Assembly: GCA_963555705.1 (NCBI GenBank)
Contig: OY743174.1
Span: 58,860,234 to 58,924,233, forward strand
Source: Ligustrum vulgare
Lineage: Eukaryota; Streptophyta; Magnoliopsida; Lamiales; Oleaceae
Length of the DNA stretch: 64,000 nucleotides
Reading direction: 5' to 3'
The position numbers and the translations under genes are program-made. Of this stretch, positions 12,488-23,254 are shown in pieces. Positions within the stretch are counted from its first letter, which is position 1. Every line of letters starts with the position of its first letter. The notes beneath the pieces were generated by a model. It saw only the letters and a program-made list of their open reading frames with translations, searched no databases and was not told the origin of the DNA.

Positions 12488-12742
12488 TAAAGTTTTATAT
12501 CTTGTACGTTAAACACCAATTTATAAATTGAGATGTATAGATGATTTTTGTATATAAAGTCAATTATATTTGTAATATTCATTTAATAAAATTTAATAAA
12601 AATTTATATTTCATATTATTTATTGGTTACATTAATTTAAATATAGTATTGCATATAAGTTTGTCACGTGTAAGTTTAACAAATTGCAACATTTAATTTA
12701 AGTTTGGACACTTTTTTATTTTTTAAAATGTTTGGTAATCTA
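12488..12742 (+). repeat. Helitron fragment, right of retrotransposon insertion
   Basis: This continues the repeat seen at 1-115. It matches the reverse complement of about 18870-19050. The 3' terminal hairpin seen in the minus-strand copy is missing, so this copy was cut short, apparently where the next Helitron begins at about 12743. Confidence 0.6.
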
Positions 12743-13093
12743 TCTATACATATATAATAATAAGATAGCCGTCACCATTTTACGCACATAATTTTTCGTC
12801 CATTTTCATCTGCCATTTTAGGAAATTTCTTATTTTTATTAATTTATTTTAATACATGAATTAGGAAAGTTCAATTAATACATGTAATAAATGATTTATG
12901 GATTAGTGAAAAACAATATTTATAAAAAGTAAAATTATAAATTTTTTTTTTCTTTTCATAATTATTGCATTATTATGGTGAATACTAAATAATGATTGAT
13001 ATGTTTTTTCATCAATTTTAATTTTATTATTAACACTGTTACTGAATGAGTTCAATTAATATTTTTAATTATCAGTATTAAAATTATCATTTA

Positions 13094-13132
<39 letters not shown>

Positions 13133-14018
13133 TATTGTTCTTAATATTATAAATTTTATGTATAGCCATCAATATAAAAATTATGTTTTAATTATTAATG
13201 GTGAAATAATTTGTTATCTTTAATATTAAAAATCATATTTTCTGAAATATATATGTGGTTTAAAAAAATGTGCCGCTTATAAATAATTTATAGAAAAAGT
13301 TATTGAACAAAGACTAATATTGAATAATTAATGCTTTGATTTCTTTTAAGTTAATAATATCAATAAAATGATTAATATTTTTTAATCATTCTTAATTTTA
13401 ATAAATTTTTGAAGATGATATAGGGTATAAGATTTTCGGTATAATTTTGTAATCTCCAACTTTACTCGGTTGTCGTATTATGATAATTGCAATATTTTCA
13501 AATTATTATTTTGACTACTTATTTTAGTAAATAAATTTTTATTTGTTAAATTCAAATATTTTGTCTACTTATTTTCTAATTATTGTGATTGATGTTTTTG
13601 AATGATTTTGAAAAGTATGTTAAATACGAGAGTCAAATGTAAAAGTTATAAGAAATATATTAATTTATTTTATGCGCATCAATATTTGTACACATAATAT
13701 TACATCAACACATGATATACCATTAAAATAATACTAAATTTGCATTTTAAATGAAGTTAATAATAATTCATAAAGATTATTGAAATCAATAGTAATTTAT
13801 TATATAATATATAAATTAACGTTTATTATTCAAAGAAACTTTCAATAATTTGAATTAGTTATGTTATTTTTTAAATTCTAATAGTTATTGTAATAGATTT
13901 TTTTTTATATACATTTATACATATATTGATTATCTATAAGCATTAAAAATTTACGAATACTTATTAAAATTGATGTTGTGGATAACATTTTTCGTGTATC
14001 GCACGGGTAAAATATTAG
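12743..14018 (+). mobile_element. Non-autonomous Helitron
   Basis: The likely 5' end is TCTATACATATAT after an A, and it resembles the 5' end of the minus-strand copy at 19855. The 3' end has a hairpin (CGTG...CACG with ATC in the loop, 13993-14006) followed about nine bases later by TTAG, a variant of the Helitron CTRR terminus. No coding frame is present. A (TTA)n microsatellite occupies about 13092-13131. The right part matches the reverse complement of 46010-47040. Boundaries are accurate to a few bases at best. Confidence 0.6.
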
Positions 14019-16723
14019 CTATATATGAAGGGAGAGTACTTCCCAAAAACAGGTTTTTGAAATCCCCCTCAAACCATATTTCCTAAAATGGAAGTATTTC
14101 AACGAACTAGAATATTTTTGATAATTATATTATCATTTTGAAATAAAAAAAATATGCTATATGAGTATCAAATCAAAAATCTCAACGAGAACTTTAATAA
14201 GAACTCACGAGTGAGAGTCAATTATAAACATGTCTTCCCTAAAATCAAATCAAATATTAAATGTAAAAGTTTTATTTTGTACATTTTACCTTTTCCACAT
14301 GTGACACTATTTCAAAATTGTTTTATTTAAGTAATGATATTTATATTTTCTTAACCAAATTTAATTTGGTCATAAATAATTAATTTCAATTCGAGTTGAC
14401 ACCCATATTACTCATTTTATTTATTTATTTATTTTGTTTTATATATTGATTTTGTTCATTTACTTATGTTTAATACTATATATTTAAATAATAAAAATAT
14501 GCAAAATACATATTACTAACTTTAACAATTAGTTTAACTAATTTTTATCAAAATAAAAATAAATGCATGTTAGTTAACTCATAATACTTCAAAATAGGGT
14601 GTGGTTAAATAAATTTATTTAAAACGTATAAAAATAGTTTTTCGGTAACATAACACTTTGACTATTAGGAGGAAAATGAAAAGTCACGTTGTATTGGAGA
14701 TTATTGAATAAATTTTAAATTGGAAAATGAATTTTTTTTTAAAAAAATTCTATCATTGATGATGGTTTCATGTTGTAAACCAGTTTATACGGAATTTAAT
14801 ATTTGATTTTGATTTTTTTTCTTTCTTGTTTTAATAAAATTCTGAGTGTATATCACAAATATTTTTTTTTACTTATTACAAATTCTATTTAAATGTAATT
14901 TTTATTTTCCATTTTAAGTTTTAAATCAATTCAAATTACAATATTGATAAGTGTATTTTATACACTTATTTCTATCATGAAAGTAGGATTTTAATAGTTT
15001 GTTCAGGAATATTTGCTATTTATTTGGTTGTTATTTGTTTATATTTCAGGAATATCCCAAAGTCTAGAAAGTACAGGAAATTGAGCAAAAACAAGTCATT
15101 TGGATGATAAAAGAAAAAAAAAGTGTGAAAATCAAGAGTTGATAAAGTAAATCAAATGGCCAATTGGAAGAAAAGGCAAAGAAAGAACCAAATTGGAAGA
15201 AATTATAAGTTTAAGGACTAAAGTATACAAATCGAATGAAGAAGGATCAAATTGCAAATACTCAGTGATTGATTCGGACCATGATACGATATTTGAAGAT
15301 TGATAGGAGTCAATTGGATGCAATTAGAAGTCAAAAAGAATTGAAATATGATAAGAATATTACCATAAATTGATTTCAGTCACACTAGATTTTAGGGCAG
15401 ATTTTTAGTCAGACTTTGAAACCAAATTTTGGGGAAGTAAACGTTCGAATTGGAAAAATCCTATTTCAAAAATAATTATAGCCCTATAGGTTATATTTCT
15501 AACGCACTTTGAATCATCTCAATCGGATAAGGGAATAGATATGGTCAAAATACTGAATGCTTTGCAATGACAAAAAGATCTCCCGCAAAGGTATTTTTCC
15601 TTGTTCGGTTGGAACTCTTTTGGAAGCCAATTTAGACACGATTTTTAGCATTCTTCTCTTCCAAGTAACCTATACTTCGACCTAATCTATAAATACCAGA
15701 CTTTAGGCACAATTTTTGGGGTTCCCAATCATCACAGTTCATGCAAAAACGTTGTCCAATTGCTAGAGGATCCAAGCCACGCCAAAATCAAGATTGAAGA
15801 TATAATTTCAAAAAGATGAATGGGGTGACATCCATTTACTTTTCTTGTGAATTATCTTTCATCATGTTCTAGGCAAGATTTTTATTGTTAGAATTGTGAT
15901 GAAGCATTAATTTCTTGATTCCATATTTTGATTTAACATTTACATCATGCAATTGATGGAGTTGATGCAATTAATTATGTTTTATTTTCATCTATGATTG
16001 TGAACGCATAATTGTTGATATTTGTGATAATTTTCTATATTTGAAAGAGTAGGAAATTATTACACCTTGATTAATTGCCATTGCCACGAAATTCGATAGA
16101 GGATATAAATATACCCATATGCTTTGTATTATCATAAAAAAGTGTTCATAATTGGTTAATACTTTTCTACATATTTGAATTGGTCATAAAAATATATGCT
16201 CGTCTCTTGTAGAAAAATATGTTTATGCATCGCTCAAAAGGGGACATAAACAACTATAGCAACATGGGTTTTCAATACTCTATAAATTGTTATTAAATAT
16301 TTAAGTCAAATACGTGGTGGATAGAGTTAACGTGAATTCATGATTCTAACATATTTAATTCATCGTTTCTCACAAATCAACTTTTCTCATTCTATTTAGT
16401 TAGTTTTTAATTCAAAATTCTCAACTCAATCAAGTTTTTCATTCCAGTTAAGGTTCGTAGTAAAAAATACAATTTATAATAATCCTTGTGGGATCGATAC
16501 TTGGACTCACGTCCATTATATTACTTGCGCGATCCGTGCACTTGCGGTTATCGAACAAATATTCAAATAAATTCCTGGAACGATAAACGGACGAACTTTA
16601 AAAAAAATTAAATTATGTGTAATGTATTTTCATTTTTAATTAAATATTCATTTCATATGTTAACATATAAATATAATATATATGAGTAACAAATGAAAGT
16701 ACATCGCACAGGTATAACACTAG
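14019..16723 (+). mobile_element. Non-autonomous Helitron interrupted by a solo LTR
   Basis: The start directly follows the 3' hairpin of the preceding Helitron. The end is a CATCGCAC motif followed by ACACTAG at 16718-16723. Both the beginning (ACTTCCCAAAAACAGGTTT) and the end match, in reverse complement, the element at 22990-25475. Without the inserted LTR the element would be about 1.1 kb and non-coding. Confidence 0.6.
14945..16557 (+). mobile_element. Solo LTR with perfect 5-bp target duplication
   Basis: The 1613-bp unit starts TGATAAGTGT and ends TTATCGAACA. AATAT precedes it (14940-14944) and follows it (16558-16562). A TATAAATA box lies at about 15686, in plus orientation. The 3' part, with GATCGATACTTGG and CGATCCGTGCACTTGCGG, is typical in my memory of Ty3/gypsy LTR ends of the Athila/Tat kind. 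No internal region is present, so this is the product of LTR-LTR recombination. The family name is tentative; the solo LTR status is firm. Confidence 0.85.
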
Positions 16724-16952
16724 CACTAGTATATAACTCGTGAGTTTTAAAGTGGTTGTGAGATATTTTTGACATCAAGTTCATAGAGCTTTATATTGCT
16801 AACCCAAAATTGTATATTTTGCTGTAGGGCCAATTTTGTATTGAGGCAACAGAAGCCGCCCTTATGGCCTGAAATTTTAGGGGACCTTTTGAAAAAAATT
16901 AAAATAAAATAAAAATAGGAAAAAAATGTTAGAAACTAATGTGAATTAGATA

Positions 16953-17369
16953 TCCCCTATATTATAAGAACCTCTTCAAATATTACTATTTATTATTGGT
17001 CGGTTGTTTTCACACCTTAAAGTCAATTATCTGGTTTGGCAGCAGTAAAAATAAGAATTTATTTTCCTTTTTATCTGGTTTGGCAACAGTAAAAAAAAAA
17101 GAGTATCTTTTTTTATTATTATACTCGTATGATTTTACTTAGTCATAAGATAGAAATATTTTAGTAAACAGGAAAAAAAAGACATAATTTTTTTATTATT
17201 ATCATTCTCATATGATTTTGCTTAGTCACATAACAAGATAGAAATATTTTAACAAACAGGTAATTTGAGTTGGGATTAACTTATATTTCATGCTTTGGAT
17301 TAACTTATGTTTGACGCTAATAAAACAGACTAAAAATCAAATCTCGTGTAACGCACGGTCCCGCACTAG
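16953..17369 (+). mobile_element. Small Helitron (417 bp)
   Basis: It starts TCCCCTATATTATAAG after an A and ends CTAG before a T, as expected for Helitron insertion between A and T. A hairpin of CGTG/CACG (17345-17357) lies about nine bases before the CTAG. No coding capacity is present. This is the shortest complete-looking Helitron in the window. Confidence 0.65.
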
Positions 17370-17550
17370 TTATCATAGAAGAGTCTGTAAGTTCTGCTCA
17401 AGTTATTACTCATAAGTATGCCCTCAAAATTATTTGTATATTTGAATACCAATTCAAGTTTTTTAAATGACTAGTTTTAGTGCGTGCATTGTATGCATAT
17501 TATCAGTATTTTCCTATCAGAGAAACTTCAAATAATAATTTCTTGTTTGA

Positions 17551-17800
17551 TACTCCTCCTACCCCATAAAGATAGACCCATTTCTAATTTTACACGGATT
17601 AAAAAAAATAATTATTATAAGTTGGAACTATAAATTTGCTTACATTTTACCTAATATATCCTATATTAAATAATAAGTAGTCATATGTGTTGATAACAAT
17701 GCATATTAAATAGGGATATATTAAAAAATTAAGACATTAATATAATCTCAATAAGGAAATAATTTATAATTTGGGACAAATAAAAAGGAAAACGAAAAAA
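17551..17800 (+). repeat. Partial Stowaway-type MITE
   Basis: TACTCCTCCTACCCCATAAAG at about 17549 resembles the conserved Stowaway terminal repeat seen intact at 26854. An internal GGGACAAATAAAAAGG block is also typical. I do not see the opposite terminus, so the element is truncated on the right. Confidence 0.5.
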
Positions 17801-18049
17801 ATTTTAATGAAAGATGAAATGCATTACTAATAGATCATTTTAAATGACTAAAATTTTTGCTACAATTTAGTAATTCAAAAATAATGTAATAAAGTATTGT
17901 GCGAAAGCTTCACATCAGTATTAAGATATTGCTATTACGACTTTATTTGAACTATCGTAATTAACTTAACGAAAAAAAAAGTAATACAAAATGATAAAAA
18001 TGGGAACATGAAAATGTCTCCATAAAGATGTCCAAGGTAATCTTTGGAC

Positions 18050-18380
18050 GTGTGATCGAATAATGCATTAAATTCAATTGTTGTCCGCATAATATTTAAT
18101 TGGATGAATAATGCCTAAATTGAATTAATGGTATTTAATTGCAGTTGGATGAATAGTTAAATTAGATGAATAATGTTTAATTGTAATTTGATGAATATTG
18201 CCTTGAATAGTGCCTAAATTGAATGAATAGTTAAATTGGATGAATAATATTTAATTGAAATGAGATGAATGGTGAATAGTATTTTATTGCAATTTGATGA
18301 ATAGTGCCTAAATTAAATTAATAGTGTTTACTTTTAATTGGATGAATAGTGTTTAATTACAATTTGATGAATAACGTAAA
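18050..18380 (+). repeat. Degenerate short tandem repeat
   Basis: Variants of TTGGATGAATAGT, GCCTAAATTGAAT and TTTAATTGCAATT alternate about a dozen times. The unit is roughly 25 bp and imperfect. No gene is visible. Confidence 0.6.
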
Positions 18381-18705
18381 TTGAGAAATTCAATCTTTTG
18401 TATATAGAGAGATATGACCCGTTATTTCATATTCACACATTTAACCTGTAAGTTAGATCCTTAATTCCATGAGCCATCAAGAGGAATTAAATTCTTTATT
18501 GCATATAACTAATAATTATGATATTAAAATATAAATCACATATTAAACTAAATGAATTATTATAACGTTATAATACGTGAAAATAAAGTATATGATCCAC
18601 AAAAATCGAGGATATTAGGGGCACCTAATTCGGGACAAAATAAGTTATATACCTCTATTAATAATTAATTAGGGCGAAAATATGTTTGACCTCTATTAAC
18701 ATAAA

Positions 18706-19822
18706 CTAGTAATCGCACCCGAGCGATGCACGAAAAATAAAATTGGCAATTATTTATTGAATAAGTTGTAAAAGTATAATGTCCGACATACATTGTATAT
18801 TCATATATAATGAAAAATACTCAAAAAAGTAAAATATAAAATTGCGATTTGCTTATTTTTTTTAACAGCTAATTTGTTAAACTTACACGTGACAAACTTA
18901 CACGCAAACCTATATTTAAATGAATGTAACAAATAAATAATATGAAATATAAATTTTAATTAAATTTTATTGAATGAATATTATTAATATAATTAACTTT
19001 ATATACAAAAAATCATCTATACATCTCAATTTATAAATGGGGTTTAACCCACAAGACATAAGACATTATCACTTATTTGAATTGAATTGATTCTTCGAAA
19101 ATATGTTTTTTAATATTCATTCTCAACCAAACATTATTTAAAACTCATTTTCCACAATTGCACATACTATTTTTGTGCATGCTAAATAAACGTGTTGACC
19201 ATATTCTATTTTTAAATAAATGATTTTGCTAACACCTTCTATTTTACTAATTGAACCAATGAATTTATTGGAACCTAAAGTTGTAGAGAATTAAATGATT
19301 TAATTGAATTTATTTAGAAAGACCGAATATATATTATTTCTCTCAATTTGATAAGAAAAAAATTCAAAATTAATCACTTAGGTCAAATTGAATTTAGGTA
19401 AGAAATGATGGATACATTTTAGGACTTAAATGACATAAATTAAAAAGATTGGATGTTGGAAAAAATAAAAATTAAAGGAAAAACTTTTACATTTAGTATT
19501 TAAAACGTTTTACGAATGATATTTGGAATTTGCTCTCATTTCTTAGTTTGTATTAAACTTCTCGTTGAGATCTTGAATTTGACACACATATTGCATATTT
19601 TTCTACTTCAAAATAATACAATAATTATCAAAAGAAAAAAAATAATCTATAATTTGACTTTTTATAGATTTTTTTTCACAAATCCATAAATCATTTATTA
19701 CATGCATTAATTGAACTTTCCTAATTCATGTATTAAAATTAATTGATAAAATGAAGAAATTTCCTAAAATGACAGGTAAAAATGGGCGGGAAACTATTTG
19801 TATAAAATAGTGATGGTTTTCC

Positions 19823-19853
<31 letters not shown>

Positions 19854-19855
19854 GA
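18706..19855 (-). mobile_element. Complete-looking non-autonomous Helitron (1150 bp)
   Basis: On the minus strand it begins TCCATATATAT after an A and ends with a CGTGCATCGCTCG hairpin-like motif, about nine bases, then CTAG before a T (plus positions 18706-18709). It holds a TA microsatellite near its 5' end and no coding frame. It carries an empty version of the site into which the 12-kb retrotransposon inserted (about 19040-19090). This copy is the best guide to the family. Confidence 0.7.
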
Positions 19856-20013
19856 TCACAAGCCTTTCAACTTGGCTCTGATAGGGTTAAGTACATAAAT
19901 ACAAAATTTTAAGGATCCTATTTTTTAATACCAGATATTTAAAAATATATTTAAAAAAATATAAAACAATTTATTAAAATCAGGTATCAGAATCATATTG
20001 ACACATAGGCGAG

Positions 20014-20199
20014 ATGCCTAGGTCTTTGAAGCCGAGAGAATTCCCAGATTTCATGGAAAGGTGGGAAAAGTCCATGTACATCTCTCAAGGTTCACTCAAC
20101 AAGATATACCATGCCATCATCGACTTCCACCATCACATCAACACAAACTACAACTGCTCATGTATAATCCCAGAAGAAGTGTTTGAGTTTTGTGCTTAA
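20014..20199 (+). CDS. Unrecognised short open frame, possible captured exon
   Basis: A 61-codon frame starts MPRSLKPREFPDFMERWEK and ends EEVFEFCA before a TAA. Its composition is unlike the surrounding AT-rich repeat DNA: mixed charged and aromatic residues, and normal-looking codon use. I do not recognise the protein. It lies just right of a Helitron 5' end and 300 bp left of a kinase gene fragment, so it may be another captured host exon. It has no visible promoter or partner exons and may equally be a chance frame. Confidence 0.3.
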   Translation: MPRSLKPREFPDFMERWEKSMYISQGSLNKIYHAIIDFHHHINTNYNCSCIIPEEVFEFCA

Positions 20200-20499
20200 T
20201 CCGTAAGACGTTGTAAATAAGCATGAGATTTTTGAATTTTCTAGACTGAGCAGAAGCGGGTTCTGATGGCAGTGGTGGGGGGAGAAAGTTCTTCAAGAAT
20301 AGGCTTTAAGAACAAGAAGAATTTCAATAACTCGGTATGATTCTCTATACAAAACAAAGGCGGTGGTAGAAGGCTGCCTGTCATGATGATGGTGGTTGCA
20401 ACACCGGTGGTGGCGGGTGGCTTCAATATGTGGCTTACAATGGAGTGTTGAGTCTGTCTGTGTAGAACAAACACTAGGTTGAGTTGGCGAAGGGGAAAC

Positions 20500-20890
20500 T
20501 GAACGAAGATCCGGTGGATGGTTTCCTTTGTCTGATGATTCTAGAGGGTTATGGGAACATGCTGCAAAGTGATGAATGTTAATGTGAAATTCCTAGGTAT
20601 AATCTGAATTGGACTAGGTTCATCTGGAGAGGTCTATCAAGCTTATTGGAATGGCATTGAGGTTGTTGTGGAAAAGTTCCTGGATCGGGATTTCTCAAGT
20701 GTTGCTTTAGATATATATATATATATATGAGAGAAGTATTAATCATGTGTAATTTATGCCATTCAATTGTAGTACTTTTATGTGTGCAGTAACTCGTCCA
20801 CCAAATATTTTTATTGTCACAGAGTTTCAATCAAGAGGAAGCTTGTATCAAATTATTCTTTGCTTATTGAATGAAATTATAAATTTTCAA
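20500..20890 (+). pseudogene. Raf-like MAPKKK (CTR1/EDR1 type) gene fragment
   Basis: Frame 20614-20718 reads [16 protein letters not shown], then [13 protein letters not shown]. This is the glycine-rich loop and beta-3 strand of plant Raf-like kinases. The invariant lysine of the VAVK motif is glutamate here. Just upstream (about 20575) CEIP is the usual lead-in, separated by a stop and a frameshift. After an intron-like stretch containing a TA repeat, an acceptor at about 20790 opens AVTRPPN, VTEF and RGSLYQII, the next conserved block of the same kinase. The segment between (RHPNVVLFMG region) is missing. Intron-like sequence is retained, so this is a genomic fragment rather than a retrocopy. 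It cannot encode an active kinase. Confidence 0.75.
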
Positions 20891-20929
20891 TGAAAAAAGT
20901 AAAAAATCAATTAATGAATTTACAAAACA

Positions 20930-21740
20930 CGATTGGTCTTTTTTGTTAAAATTAATTGAATTAGTTACATACACCTTAATTACAAGTGTAATTACAACTT
21001 AATTACAATTGAACTTTATAATTTCAATTTTGTAATTAGTTAATTACAATTACAACTTAATTATATCTTGTAATCAATTACAGTTTATTATTAATTACAA
21101 TTGAACTTTATTTCAATTATGTAATAAATTACAATTACAATTTAATTGTATATTACAAGTCACTTCATATCTTATTTTTCTTTTACAATAATTGAATTAA
21201 TTACAATTGCAACTCAATTACATTCGGCAATATTGAATTACAGCTTTGTAATTAATTACAGTTGTGACTTAATTTCAATTTTGTAATCAATTACAAATTT
21301 AACTAACTAATTACTATTATAACTTAATAGTATATTATAAGTCACTCGAAATTCATCTTGTATTGAATTACAAATGTAACTTTATTTCAATTTTGTAATT
21401 AATTACCATTTAACTAATGAAATTGTAAAACATGACATATTTTTTTTTGCTAAAACTAATTGAATTAGTTACAATCGTAACCTTATTTCAAGTTTTGTAA
21501 TTTATTACAATTGTAACTTTATTCAATTTTGCAATTAATTACAAGTATAACTAATGAATTTATAAAACATGATATATTTTTTGCTAAAATTAATTGAATT
21601 AGTTAAATTCACATTAGTTACAATTGCTTCTTACATTCTCTAATTAATTACATTTGAAACTTTATTTCAATTTTGTAATTAATTGCAATTGTAACTAATG
21701 AATTCGTAAACATTAGTGTAATTCGTAATTAATTACATTA
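20930..21740 (+). repeat. Satellite-like array of TTACAATT motifs
   Basis: Blocks such as TAATTAATTACAATTGTAAC, TTTATTTCAATTTTG and AAAATTAATTGAATTAGTTA recur with imperfect spacing of roughly 60-80 bp. The motif is partly self-complementary. No gene is visible. Confidence 0.7.
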
Positions 21741-21759
21741 GTAAAATTTGTACTGATCA

Positions 21760-22345
21760 GTCATCGTCATAATCGTCGTCGCTGTAGGACCACCATTGGA
21801 AAATTTTTGCAACACACTATTTTGTTCTATTCGACGTCTTGAAAACAAATTTAAATGAAAGGTGAAAAGCTTGTAAGAATCAATTGATCAAGTTCAGCTT
21901 CATTAATAGCTTCTGTTTTCTCAACAAGCGGTCCCATCAGGAACGAATGTTCTCATAATCTCCCAAATGTCATTTGCAAATCGTTTTCAATCCATTAGCA
22001 GGCGGAACAAACCCAACAATGACTTGCAACTCGTCCAATTTCTACAAAAAACACAAAACAATACCTCCAATCAATAATAAGAAAACTGAAATTCTAATGC
22101 TTTGAGGTTGAATCTAAGAGTTTACCCTCCAATTCCCTTGGAGAGGGCTTCCGACAACTACCTCGTCCATGTTGACATGAGAATTATAGAGGACGACGCA
22201 TTGGCACCGGACACACCGACTGCAAGCGAAAAGGAATAGTAACTCCGTCGAAAATATCAGTGATTATGTCACGAACAATTTCTCCAACAGTGAAGTGTTC
22301 TTCTGTGTGTTGATTCGATGAAGATTTTTCCAATTCTTGAGACAT
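21760..22345 (-). pseudogene. Unrecognised coding-like remnant, minus strand
   Basis: On the minus strand a frame opens at about 22345 with MSQELEKSS and runs about 53 codons (HFTVGEIVRDIITDIFDGV) to a TAA near 22187. Further on, MDEVVVGSPLQGNWRVNS leads to a possible donor, then KLDELQVIVGFVPPANGLK. The base composition is richer in G and C than its surroundings. I cannot name the protein. It may be a captured host fragment, like the kinase piece next to it. Confidence 0.35.
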
Positions 22346-22989
22346 TGATGTTGAGCAAATGATTCATAGAGATGAATGATTTCCACAACAAAATGGGTCA
22401 TATTTTGTTGAATATAATATAATTTAAAAAATAAACACGTGATTAACGTGATTAAAGCTAATTTACCCGCTCTGATATATACCGTTTGACTACTGAATTT
22501 AGTCTCTATTAACATTAATTAGGGCACATAAAAAGGCCCATAATATTTCCCCGAATATTAATTTCTCACATGAGAGGAAAATTTGGCGCAAAAAATTTAT
22601 CTATGTGGCACTACTTATAATTAGGGAAAAAAAGAATCTGAAAACACTATTTATTTTATTTTATTTTAAGAAAAAATGCCCCTAAAAACAAGTCTTTAAA
22701 ACTGCCTCTTCAAATTATCACGAATCTTGAAAATCCAATAAACTTATAATTATGAAATCAAGCATCTTCATTTCTCATTATTGATAATGTGTTTGGGAGA
22801 AATTATGAAGAGATTACAATGAGGAGCAGAGAAAAATATATGAATAATAAGTATATAATATTTGTAAATGTATAGTTAACATTAATTTTTGACCTTATAG
22901 CTAATTATAATAGATTATAATTTTTTTAATGTTGAACGAAGATATATAGACTTTAAATTTAGCCCCGAATTGAGCACCATTCATAAAAT

Positions 22990-23220
22990 TTAGTGTTACA
23001 TCCGTGCGATGCACGGTCATTTGTTACTCACATATATTGGATTTATATGTTAACATATGAAATGAATATTTAATTAAAAATGAGAAACGGATATCTGTAA
23101 CATACGCTCATAATTTTATCAAAATGAAAATGAAAAATAAAATATAGATCGATGAACGCTCTTATCACCCTCTTTCATTTCCAATTTTTAAAGAAAAAAA
23201 AATTTCTGTGATATTGAAAA

Positions 23221-23254
<34 letters not shown>

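Larger units (their letters stand above)
111..12492 (+). mobile_element. Tandem Ty3/gypsy-type LTR retrotransposon (LTR-int-LTR-int-LTR)
   Basis: The composite has a complete LTR (116-2694), internal region (2695-6835), second complete LTR (6836-9414), truncated internal copy (9415-12150) and truncated third LTR (about 12171-12487). The repeat period is exactly 6720 bp. The 5-bp sequence TAAAG lies at 111-115 and again at 12488-12492, so the whole array behaves as one insertion. LTRs begin TGTAGCG and end CGTTACA. Both complete LTRs are followed by a Met-tRNA-type primer binding site. I count four single-base differences between the two full LTRs (813/7533, 1039/7759, 1416/8136, 1467/8187), which implies a young element. 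The Ty3/gypsy assignment rests on a degraded chromodomain-like polyprotein end at 5962-6336. Confidence 0.9.

Noticed and set aside
14019..14030. Exact Helitron 5' TC terminus at 14019
   Set aside because: The expected TC is not visible at the junction with the upstream Helitron, so only an approximate border is given.
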